Below, piece after piece: positions 18,838 to 27,718 of a DNA stretch of 64,000 nucleotides. The DNA is from Pedosphaera parvula Ellin514. GTDB lineage: Bacteria; Verrucomicrobiota; Verrucomicrobiia; Limisphaerales; Pedosphaeraceae. Where the stretch lies: NCBI RefSeq assembly GCF_000172555.1, contig NZ_ABOX02000027.1:1-64000 (forward strand), in the 5' to 3' direction. Under the pieces are notes generated by a model that was not told the DNA's origin, searched no databases, and was given only the letters and a program-made list of their open reading frames with translations. Position 1 is the first letter of the stretch. Every line of letters starts with the position of its first letter. A program made the translations under genes and the position numbers.

Positions 18838-20074
18838 GCCGCAGCCAACCTTTGGCGCGGCAGCACAGAAGCGGACGTTGCTCATCGTCGATGACGAGGA
18901 AGGGCCGCGTCAGTCCTTACGAGTAGTCTTCAAGGACGAATACAATCTCCTGATGGCCAATGACGGTGTCCGCGCCATCGAGTTGGCCAAGCAGAATAGA
19001 ATTGATGTAGCCATCACTGACATCCGAATGGTTGGAATGTCCGGGGTGGAGTTGCTGGAACATTTGAAGAGCATTGATCCGGGAATTGAAGTGATCATGC
19101 TCACGGCCTATGAAACTGTGGATACATTGCGCCTGGCTTTGCGATTGGGTGCGTGCGACTATCTGAACAAGCCATTCGACATTTCCACGATGCGCAAGGC
19201 CGTGTCCAATGCGATGGAGCGTCGATCGCTCGGTGAAGAGATCCGAAACAATGGTCAGCAACTGAACGAACTGCAAAAGGAATTGCAGAATCAAAAGATG
19301 GTGGAGGAAATCACCCGCACGAGGGGGGAAATTTATGCCAGCATCATTCATGATATCAATGGTCCATTGACGGTCATCTCCGGATTCATTCAATTGATGA
19401 ATCAGCGGATCGGGAGCAGTCCGAAACTCGAAGGAGAAGATTTGGATTTCTTGAAGGATCGTCTCAAAACCATTACGCGTCAGGTCACCAACTGTATCGA
19501 AATTTCCCGCCGGTATTTGAGCTTTCTACGGCAGAATTCGGATGAGAATCCTCCCGTGGGAGTCAACCACATCCTGGCTGACCTTCATGAGTTGCTTAGG
19601 GTGCATCCCTATGTAAGAGACAATGAATTCGTAATTGATCGGTTGAGCGACGATGTGACAGTAAAGATCAACGGCACCGATCTAATTCAAATCCTGTTGA
19701 ATTTGGCGGTAAACGGTTTCCAATGCTCGCCGCAAAAGCATTCCGTGGTGATTGACGGCCGGTTTCTTCCCAATGCGGTGGATCTTTCCAGGTTTGAGGA
19801 CAATGGCGAGGAACGTTTTCTCAACCGCGAGGGTTTCAAAAATGTCGGTCCACTATTGGCTATTGCAGTGAAGGACACTGGCCCCGGGATTTGTGGAGAT
19901 GTCCTTCCCAAAATTTTTGATCCTTACTTCACGACGAAATCCGCTTCACAGGGAACGGGGCTGGGTTTGAACGTGGTGCAACGGCTCATCAAAGAGGCGA
20001 AGGCTGCGCTTCACGTCAAAACAAAGGTTGGCGAGGGAACGACGTTTACCGTTTACCTGCCGGTGGCACAATAA
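18803..20074 (+). CDS. receiver-histidine kinase fusion (response regulator plus HATPase)
   Basis: 423 aa. The N-terminal receiver is intact: acidic pair Asp30/Asp31 in LIVDDEE, phospho-acceptor Asp73 in ITDIRM, Thr in MLTAYE and Lys123 in LNKPFD. A coiled-coil linker (about 135-165) leads to an H-box with His183 in IIHDINGPL and a HATPase domain (about 285-420; DTGPGI, GTGLGLNVV). There is no DNA-binding output. The start overlaps the FadL gene by 35 bp; a later non-ATG start is possible. It can take phosphate on Asp73 and may be the relay between the two upstream kinases and an unlinked regulator. Confidence 0.86.
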   Translation: MHSSSHSATISKPQPTFGAAAQKRTLLIVDDEEGPRQSLRVVFKDEYNLLMANDGVRAIELAKQNRIDVAITDIRMVGMSGVELLEHLKSIDPGIEVIMLTAYETVDTLRLALRLGACDYLNKPFDISTMRKAVSNAMERRSLGEEIRNNGQQLNELQKELQNQKMVEEITRTRGEIYASIIHDINGPLTVISGFIQLMNQRIGSSPKLEGEDLDFLKDRLKTITRQVTNCIEISRRYLSFLRQNSDENPPVGVNHILADLHELLRVHPYVRDNEFVIDRLSDDVTVKINGTDLIQILLNLAVNGFQCSPQKHSVVIDGRFLPNAVDLSRFEDNGEERFLNREGFKNVGPLLAIAVKDTGPGICGDVLPKIFDPYFTTKSASQGTGLGLNVVQRLIKEAKAALHVKTKVGEGTTFTVYLPVAQ

Positions 20075-20104
20075 CCTTCTTCAGACGGTAGGGCGCTGAC
20101 GGAA

Positions 20105-20944
20105 TTAATCCCGGGTGACCGTGGCTTCTATCTGACCGTGTGGTTCTTCCGTGGGTACGAACACCTCGTTGTTATTCTCCAATCCAAACGGTTTTAAATT
20201 GATGAGCAGGTAATGCTTGTTTGGCATTTTCAGAGTTACCCGGGAGATTTCGGGAACAGCTTTCAACGCAGCTTCGGCCATTTGGTAGAGGGTAGTCTGG
20301 ACGGAGGGGCTGTAGTTGTTCGCAAAGATGGCAAGCATCTCATTTAAAATCTTCCGATTGGCTTCGCCATAAAGTTTTGGCGATTTTTGAAAAGTCCAGC
20401 TGGCCTCAAGACTCGTGGCCATGATGCGATCCTTGGTTTCAGGCAGGGTGGTGTACTCGCATTTGGGATAACCCTCGAAGCCTGACTCTGTCGATTTAAG
20501 GATAAGCAAATCCTTTATGCCGGATTCGACCAATATCTTGTCGCGGTTACAGGTGACATGGGCAAACGGGCAGGCCTCGGAATTGCCGGAGAAGGCGTGC
20601 GGATGGGGTTTGCCATCGATGCTCAGGCGTTTCCACATGCGCTCGCTCAGGTGGAGTGTGACCTTTTGAATTTGGCTGTAATGCTTGAGGAAGTGTTCAC
20701 CAAGGGCGATGCCGAAGCGTTCGGTCTCGCCACCGAGATGTTGTTTGGCGAGGGCGTTGACGGTATTTTTCATCGTGTCCGTGGGCACGACTGTACTGTT
20801 GTCACCGCTGGTGTAGGAGCTGACGAAATCACCTTCCAGAGCCACCGAGACGTCGACTTCCTTGACGGTATGTTCTGAACCGTTGCGCGTAACTTTCATT
20901 ACGCGCACACGGTCCTTGCCATATTGTTGATGGGCCAACTTCAT
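20105..20944 (-). CDS. urate oxidase (uricase)
   Basis: Cofactor-free oxidase turning urate into 5-hydroxyisourate. At 279 aa, with two tandem T-fold halves, it is slightly short for the family (about 300). The catalytic Lys10 is in QQYGKDRVRV, the paired Thr55 in VVPTDTMKNT, and the conserved KHYLLINL lies near residue 245. There is no C-terminal peroxisomal-type signal. It starts 4 bp after the AGXT2-like gene, at the distal end of the minus operon. Its products feed the HIU hydrolase and OHCU decarboxylase encoded on the opposite arm. Confidence 0.93.
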   Translation of the reverse strand: MKLAHQQYGKDRVRVMKVTRNGSEHTVKEVDVSVALEGDFVSSYTSGDNSTVVPTDTMKNTVNALAKQHLGGETERFGIALGEHFLKHYSQIQKVTLHLSERMWKRLSIDGKPHPHAFSGNSEACPFAHVTCNRDKILVESGIKDLLILKSTESGFEGYPKCEYTTLPETKDRIMATSLEASWTFQKSPKLYGEANRKILNEMLAIFANNYSPSVQTTLYQMAEAALKAVPEISRVTLKMPNKHYLLINLKPFGLENNNEVFVPTEEPHGQIEATVTRD

Positions 20945-20948
20945 TGGC

Positions 20949-22289
20949 TTACAGCGTGGAGAATGCGGCGTCGAAGACTTCGAGCATGAAATCAGCGTCG
21001 CCCTTGTTGATGCACATCGGGGGAGCGAAACGGATAATGTTGCCAGTGAGACCGCCTTTGCCGAGCAGCAGGCCGAGGTCTTTGCAGGTTTCGAGTATCT
21101 GGGCGCATTCAGACTTGGCCGGTTCCTTGGTGGTGCGGTCCTTGACGAGTTCGATGCCGAGCATCAATCCCTTGCCGCGGACGTCGCCGATAATGTTGTG
21201 TTTTTCCTTGAGGCGTTCGAGACCGGCGAGGACGTAGCTGCCCATGTTGAGGGCGTTGGCCTGGAGATTTTCCTTTTCGATAACTTCCATGACGGCCTTG
21301 CCCTGAGCGCAGACAACGGGGTTGCCGCCGAAGGTATTAAAATGAATGCGCTTGGCGAGGACGCTGGCGATTTGAGGCGTGGTGACGACGGCGGCGAGGG
21401 GACAGCCGTTGCCGATGCCTTTGGCCATGGTGACGATGTCGGGAATGACGCCTTGAGTTTCAAAGCCCCAGTAGTGTGTTCCGGTGCGGGCGAAGCCGGC
21501 CTGGACTTCGTCAGCGATGCAGACGCCACCAGCAGCGCGGGCGTGCTCGTAAGCATGCTTCAGGTAGCCGTCCGGGAAGACGATAACGCCACCAACGCCT
21601 TGAATGGATTCAGCGATGAAACCGGCGATCTGACCGGAGGTGCCGAAGTCGATGAGGTTTTTCACGTCTGCGGCATATTTCTTCCCGGCATCGGGATCGT
21701 TGCGGCCGTAAGGTCCACGATAGGGATCGGGGGCCATGGCATGATGGACGCCGAAGCTATGGGGGACGTTGAATTTCCAGGTGCTATGGGAGGTCGCCGC
21801 CATGCCGGAGGCGTTGCCGCCATGGTAGGAATTGCGCAAGGCAATCATGTCGTAGTTGCCGGTATAAGCGCGGGCCATGAGCATTGCGAGGTCGTTGGCT
21901 TCGGAACCGGAGTTGACGAAATAGCAGACCTTGAGGTCGCCAGGCATCTTGGAGGCGAGCTTCTGGCCGAACTCGGCGATGTTTGGATGAAGATAAATAG
22001 TGGTGCTGTGCTGGAGCGTGGCGTTTTGTTTGTTTACGGCTTCCAACACATGGGGATGGCAGTGGCCCACGCTGATGGTGACGATGCCACCGAGACCATC
22101 GAGATAGCGGCGGCCTTTTTCGTCAAAAATGTATTGGCCTTTGCCTTCCACGAACATGACCGGCTTCTTGTAGTAAAGAAAGAGAGCGGGGCTGAGAAAT
22201 TCCTTGCGGAGACGGAGCACTTCTTCGGCGGAAGGACCGGTATAAGGCTTCGGAGTATAGTTGAATAGAGGCAATGTCGGTGTCTTCAT
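20949..22289 (-). CDS. class III aminotransferase, AGXT2-like (alanine/beta-alanine:glyoxylate)
   Basis: PLP enzyme of 446 aa. Class III signatures are seen: CYFVNSGSEANDLAM, then DEVQAGFARTG with the PLP-contacting Asp, and the Schiff-base Lys in TMAKGIGNGCPLAAV. The C-terminal half (HFNTFGGNPV..., VGDVRGKGLMLGIELV) resembles animal and plant AGXT2, which transfers amino groups from alanine, beta-alanine or beta-aminoisobutyrate to glyoxylate. The context fits that exactly: glyoxylate comes from allantoin on one arm and beta-amino acids from pyrimidines on the other. Precise donor specificity is inference; a beta-alanine:pyruvate enzyme is the alternative. Confidence 0.85.
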   Translation of the reverse strand: MKTPTLPLFNYTPKPYTGPSAEEVLRLRKEFLSPALFLYYKKPVMFVEGKGQYIFDEKGRRYLDGLGGIVTISVGHCHPHVLEAVNKQNATLQHSTTIYLHPNIAEFGQKLASKMPGDLKVCYFVNSGSEANDLAMLMARAYTGNYDMIALRNSYHGGNASGMAATSHSTWKFNVPHSFGVHHAMAPDPYRGPYGRNDPDAGKKYAADVKNLIDFGTSGQIAGFIAESIQGVGGVIVFPDGYLKHAYEHARAAGGVCIADEVQAGFARTGTHYWGFETQGVIPDIVTMAKGIGNGCPLAAVVTTPQIASVLAKRIHFNTFGGNPVVCAQGKAVMEVIEKENLQANALNMGSYVLAGLERLKEKHNIIGDVRGKGLMLGIELVKDRTTKEPAKSECAQILETCKDLGLLLGKGGLTGNIIRFAPPMCINKGDADFMLEVFDAAFSTL

Positions 22290-22357
22290 AGGATCATCAT
22301 TTACAATAGTATGAGTTTAGACTGCTAGAGTGGTGGCGTAAGTCAAGTTGAGATGTG

Positions 22358-23896
22358 TTACGGCAAAGCGGGGGTGGATGGTTTGATGCCGGCCAAAGGC
22401 TTCATCGCCGGAGCGAGACTTCGCAAAATGGAATAGAGCAGGAAGGCAATGAGGAAGCCGACAAACCAGGCATAACTGTAAATCGTCATGAGAAAGGGAG
22501 GGAGCTTGTCCTTGGGGATTACGTTGATTGTGGCCAGAAAGCCGGGGACGTTGGGCAGGATGCTAACAATCAAGGCGAACAAACCCACCAGGCTGAAGCC
22601 TTTGGTGTAGCGATACTCGCCATCTGGTTTATAGAGATCCACGAGGCTGAGCTTGCATTTGCGGATGAGAAAATAGTCGGCAATCATGATGCCACCGATG
22701 GGGCCGAGCAGAGCGCTGTAGCCGACCAGCCAGGTAAAAATGTAACCGGAAGGATTGGCCAGAAGTTTCCAGGGCATGATCAGCACTCCGATGATTCCGG
22801 TGATGAGACCGCCCGTTCGGAATGAAATAAATTTGGGAGCCAGATTTGCAAAGTCGTTGGCCGGGCTGACGACATTGGCGGCGAGGTTGGTCGCCAGAGT
22901 GGCGATGCAGAGTGCGAGCATGGCAATGATCAGCACGAAGGGATTGGTAAAGTGAGTGAGAACATCGACCGGGTCCCAGATGGTTTTCTTGAAGATGATG
23001 GTGGTGGCAGAGGTGACGGCGACGCCGATGAATGCGTAGAGCGCCATGGTAGGTGGCAGGCCGATGGTTTGGCCGAGAACTTGATCGCGCTGGGATTTGG
23101 CGTAACGGGAGAAATCGGGGATGTTGAGCGAAAGAGTCGCCCAGAAGCCGATCATGCCAGTGAGCGCGGGGACGAAATATTTCCAAAATTGGCCATCTTT
23201 CGGTTGGCCGGGATCGAAGGCGGAAGGTTGGGAAAGCATGGGGCCGAAACCGCCCGCGGCGCTGTAGGCCCAGCCGAGCAGCAGGAGGCCGAGCACGATG
23301 AGGAGAGGAGCTTTGAAGCTGAGCAGCAGGCGAATGGAATCGATGCCCTTGTAGATGACCCACATGTTGATGCCCCAAAAAAGCATGAAGCAGAGGAACT
23401 GCGGGAAGGTGATGCCAAAGGCATTTTGGGCAGGAGTGGCGGCGAGCGAGGGGACAAAGACGGCCAGGATTTTGAAGATGGCATTGCCACCAATCCATGC
23501 CTGGATGCCAAACCAACCGCAGGCGACGAGAGCGCGAAGGAGAGCGGGGACGTTGGCTCCGTGCGTGCCAAAGGAGGCGCGACAAAACACGGGGAAGGGA
23601 ATGCCGTAGCGCGTTCCGGCGTGGGCATTCAGAATCATTGGAATGAGGACGATGAGGTTCGCAAGGAAGATGGTGAGAATCGCCTGCCACCAGTTCATGC
23701 CGCCATCGATGAGCGAGGAGGCAAGCATGTAAGTGGGAATGCAGGCGGCCATGGAAATCCAGAGCGCGGCGAAATTCCACATGCCCCATTTACGCCGCTC
23801 GGGTGGCACGGGCGCGAGGTCGGGGCTGTAGAGGTGGCTGCCTTCGATGGCGATCAGCTCATCGGGTGTCGATGCTTGCTCGGGTAAAGCGGGCAT
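22358..23896 (-). CDS. NCS1-family nucleobase/hydantoin/allantoin permease
   Basis: Twelve-helix cation symporter of 512 aa. The N-terminus (LYSPDLAPVPPERRKWGMWNF, then WISMAACIPTYMLAS) carries the NCS1 signature shared with Mhp1, PucI and plant NCS1 proteins; RASFGTHGANVPALLRALVACGWFGIQ is the first substrate-site region. It sits between the aminotransferase and dihydropyrimidinase genes, so uracil, hydantoin or allantoin are likely substrates, but sequence alone does not decide. Gaps to its neighbours are 68 bp downstream and 3 bp upstream. Confidence 0.85.
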   Translation of the reverse strand: MPALPEQASTPDELIAIEGSHLYSPDLAPVPPERRKWGMWNFAALWISMAACIPTYMLASSLIDGGMNWWQAILTIFLANLIVLIPMILNAHAGTRYGIPFPVFCRASFGTHGANVPALLRALVACGWFGIQAWIGGNAIFKILAVFVPSLAATPAQNAFGITFPQFLCFMLFWGINMWVIYKGIDSIRLLLSFKAPLLIVLGLLLLGWAYSAAGGFGPMLSQPSAFDPGQPKDGQFWKYFVPALTGMIGFWATLSLNIPDFSRYAKSQRDQVLGQTIGLPPTMALYAFIGVAVTSATTIIFKKTIWDPVDVLTHFTNPFVLIIAMLALCIATLATNLAANVVSPANDFANLAPKFISFRTGGLITGIIGVLIMPWKLLANPSGYIFTWLVGYSALLGPIGGIMIADYFLIRKCKLSLVDLYKPDGEYRYTKGFSLVGLFALIVSILPNVPGFLATINVIPKDKLPPFLMTIYSYAWFVGFLIAFLLYSILRSLAPAMKPLAGIKPSTPALP

Positions 23897-23899
23897 AAG

Positions 23900-24202
23900 T
23901 TATTTCACGATTCGGACACATTTGCCGTAGATGGCGTTCCTACCAACCCATCCATTGATTCTGCCACGATTGTTTCCAATTTGGAAGCGCTCACCCTGAA
24001 TGGCTTTTATCAAATGCAGATATTGAAACCCATTGGCCTTGCAGAGGACGATGTCGCCGACTTCCAAGTTTTCAATTTTTACGGGTTCAACGGTGCAGAG
24101 TTGTCCTGATTCGATCTTGCCAGACATGGAGTTGCCACGCGGACGAAACTGCACTGTCTCGCCGTTTTTCAATTTTTCGATGTAAGCAGTGGCCCATCCC
24201 AT
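23900..24202 (-). CDS. small S24/S26 (LexA/signal-peptidase-like) fold protein
   Basis: A 100-aa stand-alone peptidase-fold domain. RPRGNSMSGKIESGQLCTVEPV resembles the Ser-containing box of S24/S26 families (G-x-SM-x-P-x-I-x-x-G), followed by VGDIVLCK and a possible Lys partner in LIKAIQGERFQIGN. The Pro after SM is missing, and there is no helix-turn-helix or membrane anchor. It is packed into the catabolic operon, 3 bp upstream of the permease and 12 bp downstream of dihydropyrimidinase, so co-expression is near certain. Function unknown; it could be a processed regulator remnant or a phage-type repressor relative. Confidence 0.65.
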   Translation of the reverse strand: MGWATAYIEKLKNGETVQFRPRGNSMSGKIESGQLCTVEPVKIENLEVGDIVLCKANGFQYLHLIKAIQGERFQIGNNRGRINGWVGRNAIYGKCVRIVK

Positions 24203-24214
24203 ATTATGCGAAGA

Positions 24215-25597
24215 CTAGAAATGACTTGGTTTTCGTTCCAGGAACTTACCACGCCCGATGGTGCCGACGAATTTACCGTTTTTTACGGCGACTTGGCCGC
24301 GGACGGTGACGGCGCTGGGGCGGCCTTCGAGTTTCCAGCCTTCGAATGCGCTGTAATCGACGTTCATCATTTGTGAATTGGCGGAAATGGTGCCGCGATA
24401 ATTGGGATCAAAGATGACGAGGTCGGCGTCGCTGCCGGGTTGGATGGCGCCTTTGCGCGGGAAGAGGTCGAATGTTTTGGCAACCTGCGTGCTCGCGACA
24501 TCGACGAGGGTATGGATATCGATTTTGCCGGTTTTTACACCGTAAGTGTAGAGCAGGTTAATGCGCTCTTCGAGAGAGGGGATACCATTGGGAATTTTGG
24601 TGAAGTCATCCTTGCCCATCGGTTTCTGGCCTTTGAAATCGAAAGGAGCGTGATCGGTGGCGACGGTGTTCACGAGGCCGGAGCGGAGGCCGTTCCAAAG
24701 GACAGACTGATTACGGACGTCGCGCAGGGGAGGAGACATGACATATTTCGCGCCTTCGAAATTCGGACGTTCGGCGTAGGATTTGTCGAGGACGAGATAT
24801 TGGATGAGGGTTTCGACTTTGACATCGACACCACGTTGACGGGCGGCGATTGCTTCATTGAGTGCTTCCTGGCAACTGAGATGAACGATGTAGGTGGAGG
24901 CGCCTGTGAGTTCCGCGAAAGTCATTAAGTGGTGAACGCCTTCCGCTTCAACGACTGGAGGCCGACTCTCGTGATGTTGGCCGGGATCGGTTTTACCGGC
25001 GGCGAGCAGTTCCTTGGAGCGTTCAGCGACGAGGGTTTCGTTTTCGCAATGAGCGGTGACGACGACACCGAGTTCCTTCGCCAGCTTAAGTGTGCGGTAG
25101 AGTTCGGTATCGTCGATGCCGAAAGCGCCTTTGTAGGCCAGGAAGATTTTGAAAGAGCTGATGCCACGCTTTACGATCTCGCGGAGTTGCGCTTCAGCCA
25201 TGTCATCAAATTTGGTGACGCCCATGTGGAACGTAAAATCGCAGGCGGATTTGCCGACGGCTTGAGACATCCAGGTTTCGAATCCGGCCAGGGCTTCCTC
25301 CTTGCGTGAAGGGCAGCACATTTCGATCAGTGTGGTTGTGCCGCCGACGAGCGCGGCCTTGCTGCCGGTTTCGTAGGTGTCCTTCGAGAAGGTGCCCATG
25401 AAGGGCAGATAAATATGGACGTGCGGATCGATGAAGCCGGGGAAGACATATTTGCCAGTGGCATCGATGATCTCCGTGCCGGGTGGGGCATCGATGTTGC
25501 GATCAATGCGCGTGATGGCTTCGTTTTCGCAGTAGATGTCGGCGGTGTAGCGGGCGGAGGTCGTTATGATTTCGCCGTTTTTGATTAGGAGCGGCAT
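24215..25597 (-). CDS. dihydropyrimidinase (D-hydantoinase)
   Basis: Opens dihydrouracil or dihydrothymine to the N-carbamoyl beta-amino acid, the second step of reductive pyrimidine breakdown. 460 aa from the internal ATG at 25597 (MPLLIKNGEI), where homologues begin. The binuclear metal site is visible: HVH in GFIDPHVHI, the carboxylated Lys in SSFKIFLAYKG, His in TAHCEN, His in YIVHLS and Asp in ATDHAPF. The FKIFLAYKG context distinguishes it from allantoinase and dihydroorotase. It sits in the minus operon with preA and the semialdehyde dehydrogenase. Confidence 0.92.
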   Translation of the reverse strand: MPLLIKNGEIITTSARYTADIYCENEAITRIDRNIDAPPGTEIIDATGKYVFPGFIDPHVHIYLPFMGTFSKDTYETGSKAALVGGTTTLIEMCCPSRKEEALAGFETWMSQAVGKSACDFTFHMGVTKFDDMAEAQLREIVKRGISSFKIFLAYKGAFGIDDTELYRTLKLAKELGVVVTAHCENETLVAERSKELLAAGKTDPGQHHESRPPVVEAEGVHHLMTFAELTGASTYIVHLSCQEALNEAIAARQRGVDVKVETLIQYLVLDKSYAERPNFEGAKYVMSPPLRDVRNQSVLWNGLRSGLVNTVATDHAPFDFKGQKPMGKDDFTKIPNGIPSLEERINLLYTYGVKTGKIDIHTLVDVASTQVAKTFDLFPRKGAIQPGSDADLVIFDPNYRGTISANSQMMNVDYSAFEGWKLEGRPSAVTVRGQVAVKNGKFVGTIGRGKFLERKPSHF

Positions 25598-25619
25598 AGT
25601 GATCGTTCGTTGGAAATTG

Positions 25620-25904
25620 TTATTCTTTGTGGTGCGGGTTTCCGAATCTAAATTCTTTGATAAAGGCAATTACTTCCTCTTCGGAAGCATTTTTTTTAAC
25701 AATGGAGTCCGCTTCGATCAGGAAGGGGACGTTTCCAGAGGGAGACTCGATCTGGATTTCTTCTTCGCATTCGGACAGCTTGACCCACCAGAGGCCATCG
25801 TCGTCTGCGGGATGAGTCTTCTTCAATTGCTGAACAAGAAGGCTTGGAAATTCATCCTTCAATCTAGCTATTATCCTATCTATATCCCGCTGCATAAATT
25901 GCAT
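25620..25904 (-). CDS. small acidic protein, unknown
   Basis: 94 aa from the ATG at 25904 (a TTG at 25934 is possible). The N-terminal amphipathic helix is QRDIDRIIARLKDEFP. The middle is WWVKLSECEEEIQIESPSG, and the tail is charged. No family is recognised, no signal or membrane segment is seen, and one Cys is present. It lies 22 bp upstream of dihydropyrimidinase, within the minus operon. Codon use and Glu/Asp/Lys balance look coding. Function unknown. Confidence 0.5.
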   Translation of the reverse strand: MQFMQRDIDRIIARLKDEFPSLLVQQLKKTHPADDDGLWWVKLSECEEEIQIESPSGNVPFLIEADSIVKKNASEEEVIAFIKEFRFGNPHHKE

Positions 25905-25935
25905 TCTCAACCATTGGCAGATGTGCAGAGTCAAA

Positions 25936-25954
25936 CCCAGGGTTTTGCCCTGGG
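25936..25954. other. perfect 7-bp hairpin upstream of a small gene
   Basis: CCCAGGG, loop TTTTG, CCCTGGG. It lies in the 184-bp gap between the semialdehyde dehydrogenase and the small unknown gene. Neither strand shows a T tract immediately after the stem, so it may act as a processing or stability element in the operon transcript rather than a terminator. Confidence 0.4.
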
Positions 25955-26088
25955 CTGTATTAGGTTACTCTTTCAGGGTAATCGGACTTTTGTCCATCTA
26001 GTTTCAGATACTGCGCACTTAATCTCCTCCATCCGTTTCATGGCGTTAATGTGAGCCTTTTTGGCAGCTAAGCCAAGGCCAAAGGCGG

Positions 26089-27600
26089 TTAACGATTCCC
26101 CTCCCGATGCCAAATATCGCCTTCGCCGTAGCTGAACCAGCGGCTGGTGGTGACTTTGAGCTGGGTGAAAAATTGGACCCCTTCCTTGCCTTGCATGTGG
26201 AGATCGCCGAAGAAGGAATCGTCCCAACCGTTAAAGGGGAACCAGGGCATGGAGGCAGGCACGCCGATGTTGATGCCGACCATACCGGCTTTGACGCGGT
26301 GTTTAAATTCGCGGGCGGCCTTGCCGGAGCGGGTGAAGATGGAGGCGCCATTGCCGAAGGCGGAACGATTGGCGACTTCGATGGCTTGATTGAGGTCGTC
26401 CATACGCATGACGCTGAGGACGGGGCCAAAGATTTCCTCGCGCATGACAGTCATGCTGCTCTGCACTTCATCGAGGAGAGTAGCACCGACGAAGAAGCCG
26501 TTCGGGGCGGAGTCGACTTTAACATTGCGACCGTCCGCCAAAACCTTGGCACCTTCCTTGATGCCAGCGTCAACGAGTTCGCAAACACGGTCGCGATGTT
26601 GCTTAGTGATGACGGGTCCCATGTGGGGTTGAGGGCTGCGGTCGGTGGGGCCGACTTGAATTTTGCGCGTTACTTCGGCGAGAGTGGGCAGAACAGTCTT
26701 GGCGGCATCTCCCACCACGATGGCAGTGGAACCGGCCATGCAACGTTCACCGGCGCAGCCGAAAGCGGCTTCCGTCACGCCACGCACAGAATTTTCCACA
26801 TCGGCATCGGGCATCAGGAGGATGTAGTTTTTCGCACCGCCATTGGATTGCACGCGTTTGCCATGTTTGGTGCCGATCTCGAAGATTTGTTTGGCGACCG
26901 GCGTAGAGCCGACAAAAGAAATGGCTTTGACTTTGGGATGCTTGAGCAAGGCATCGACGCAATCGCGTCCGCCGTGAACGATGTTAAGCACGCCTTTGGG
27001 CAAGCCCGATTGTTCGAGGAGTTCCGCGATGCGAATGGCGGTGAGGGGAACCTTTTCGCTCGGCTTCAAGACGAAGGTGTTGCCGCAAACCAAGGCCACG
27101 GGATACATCCAGAGTGGGACCATTGCGGGGAAGTTAAAGGGAGTGATGCCGACGCAGACGCCGAGAGGTTGACGCATGGCATCGCAATCGATGCCGCGGG
27201 CAACGTTCTCGAGAATGTCGCCCATTAACAGAGAGGGAATGCCGCAGGCGAATTCGACCATCTCGATGCCGCGACGGACGTCGCCGCGAGATTCGACGAG
27301 CGTTTTGCCGTGCTCACGAGTGACCATCTGCGCGAGCGCTTCGAAGTTTTCTTCGAGCAACATTTTGAATTTGAAAAAAATGCGGGCGCGTTCGGTTGGG
27401 GGCGTTTCCCACCAGCCGGGATAGGCAGCGTGCGCGGCATTGACAGCGGCCTCTACGTGCTGCGGTGTGCACATGGGAGTTTCGGCGATGATGTCGCCCG
27501 TGGACGGGTTGTGGACGGGAGTGGTGGCGACGTCAGAGACAGTGAGCCAATCGCCGCCGATGTAATTGGGGCACGGAGTGAGAACTGTGGTGGATTTCAT
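26089..27600 (-). CDS. mmsA: CoA-acylating (methyl)malonate-semialdehyde dehydrogenase
   Basis: Oxidises methylmalonate semialdehyde to propionyl-CoA, or malonate semialdehyde to acetyl-CoA, with NAD and CoA. At 503 aa it has the usual family length. ALDH features: FNFPAMVPLWMYPVALVCGN (NAD site), GGAKNYILLMPDAD, and the nucleophile Cys in AAFGCAGERCMAGS with the mmsA-typical double-Cys context; the catalytic Glu of other ALDHs is replaced by Asn/Gly, as in CoA-dependent members. It lies 118 bp downstream of preA. In this operon it would finish beta-alanine and beta-aminoisobutyrate breakdown after transamination. Confidence 0.92.
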   Translation of the reverse strand: MKSTTVLTPCPNYIGGDWLTVSDVATTPVHNPSTGDIIAETPMCTPQHVEAAVNAAHAAYPGWWETPPTERARIFFKFKMLLEENFEALAQMVTREHGKTLVESRGDVRRGIEMVEFACGIPSLLMGDILENVARGIDCDAMRQPLGVCVGITPFNFPAMVPLWMYPVALVCGNTFVLKPSEKVPLTAIRIAELLEQSGLPKGVLNIVHGGRDCVDALLKHPKVKAISFVGSTPVAKQIFEIGTKHGKRVQSNGGAKNYILLMPDADVENSVRGVTEAAFGCAGERCMAGSTAIVVGDAAKTVLPTLAEVTRKIQVGPTDRSPQPHMGPVITKQHRDRVCELVDAGIKEGAKVLADGRNVKVDSAPNGFFVGATLLDEVQSSMTVMREEIFGPVLSVMRMDDLNQAIEVANRSAFGNGASIFTRSGKAAREFKHRVKAGMVGINIGVPASMPWFPFNGWDDSFFGDLHMQGKEGVQFFTQLKVTTSRWFSYGEGDIWHREGNR

Positions 27601-27718
27601 TAATAAAAAAGTAAAGGGAACGAAGTGCTAAATATGGAGGCTGACCACAAAGCACCCAACGCCGTTGGCAGAAGGATGCAGGAGTCGATCTCGCTGATTT
27701 GATTCGAGTAATAACTGA

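Noticed and set aside
21198-22268. 356-codon plus-strand open frame opposite the AGXT2-like gene
   Set aside because: It mirrors a confidently identified gene; GC-rich third positions create long antisense frames. Same verdict for 22952-23887 and 26107-27228.
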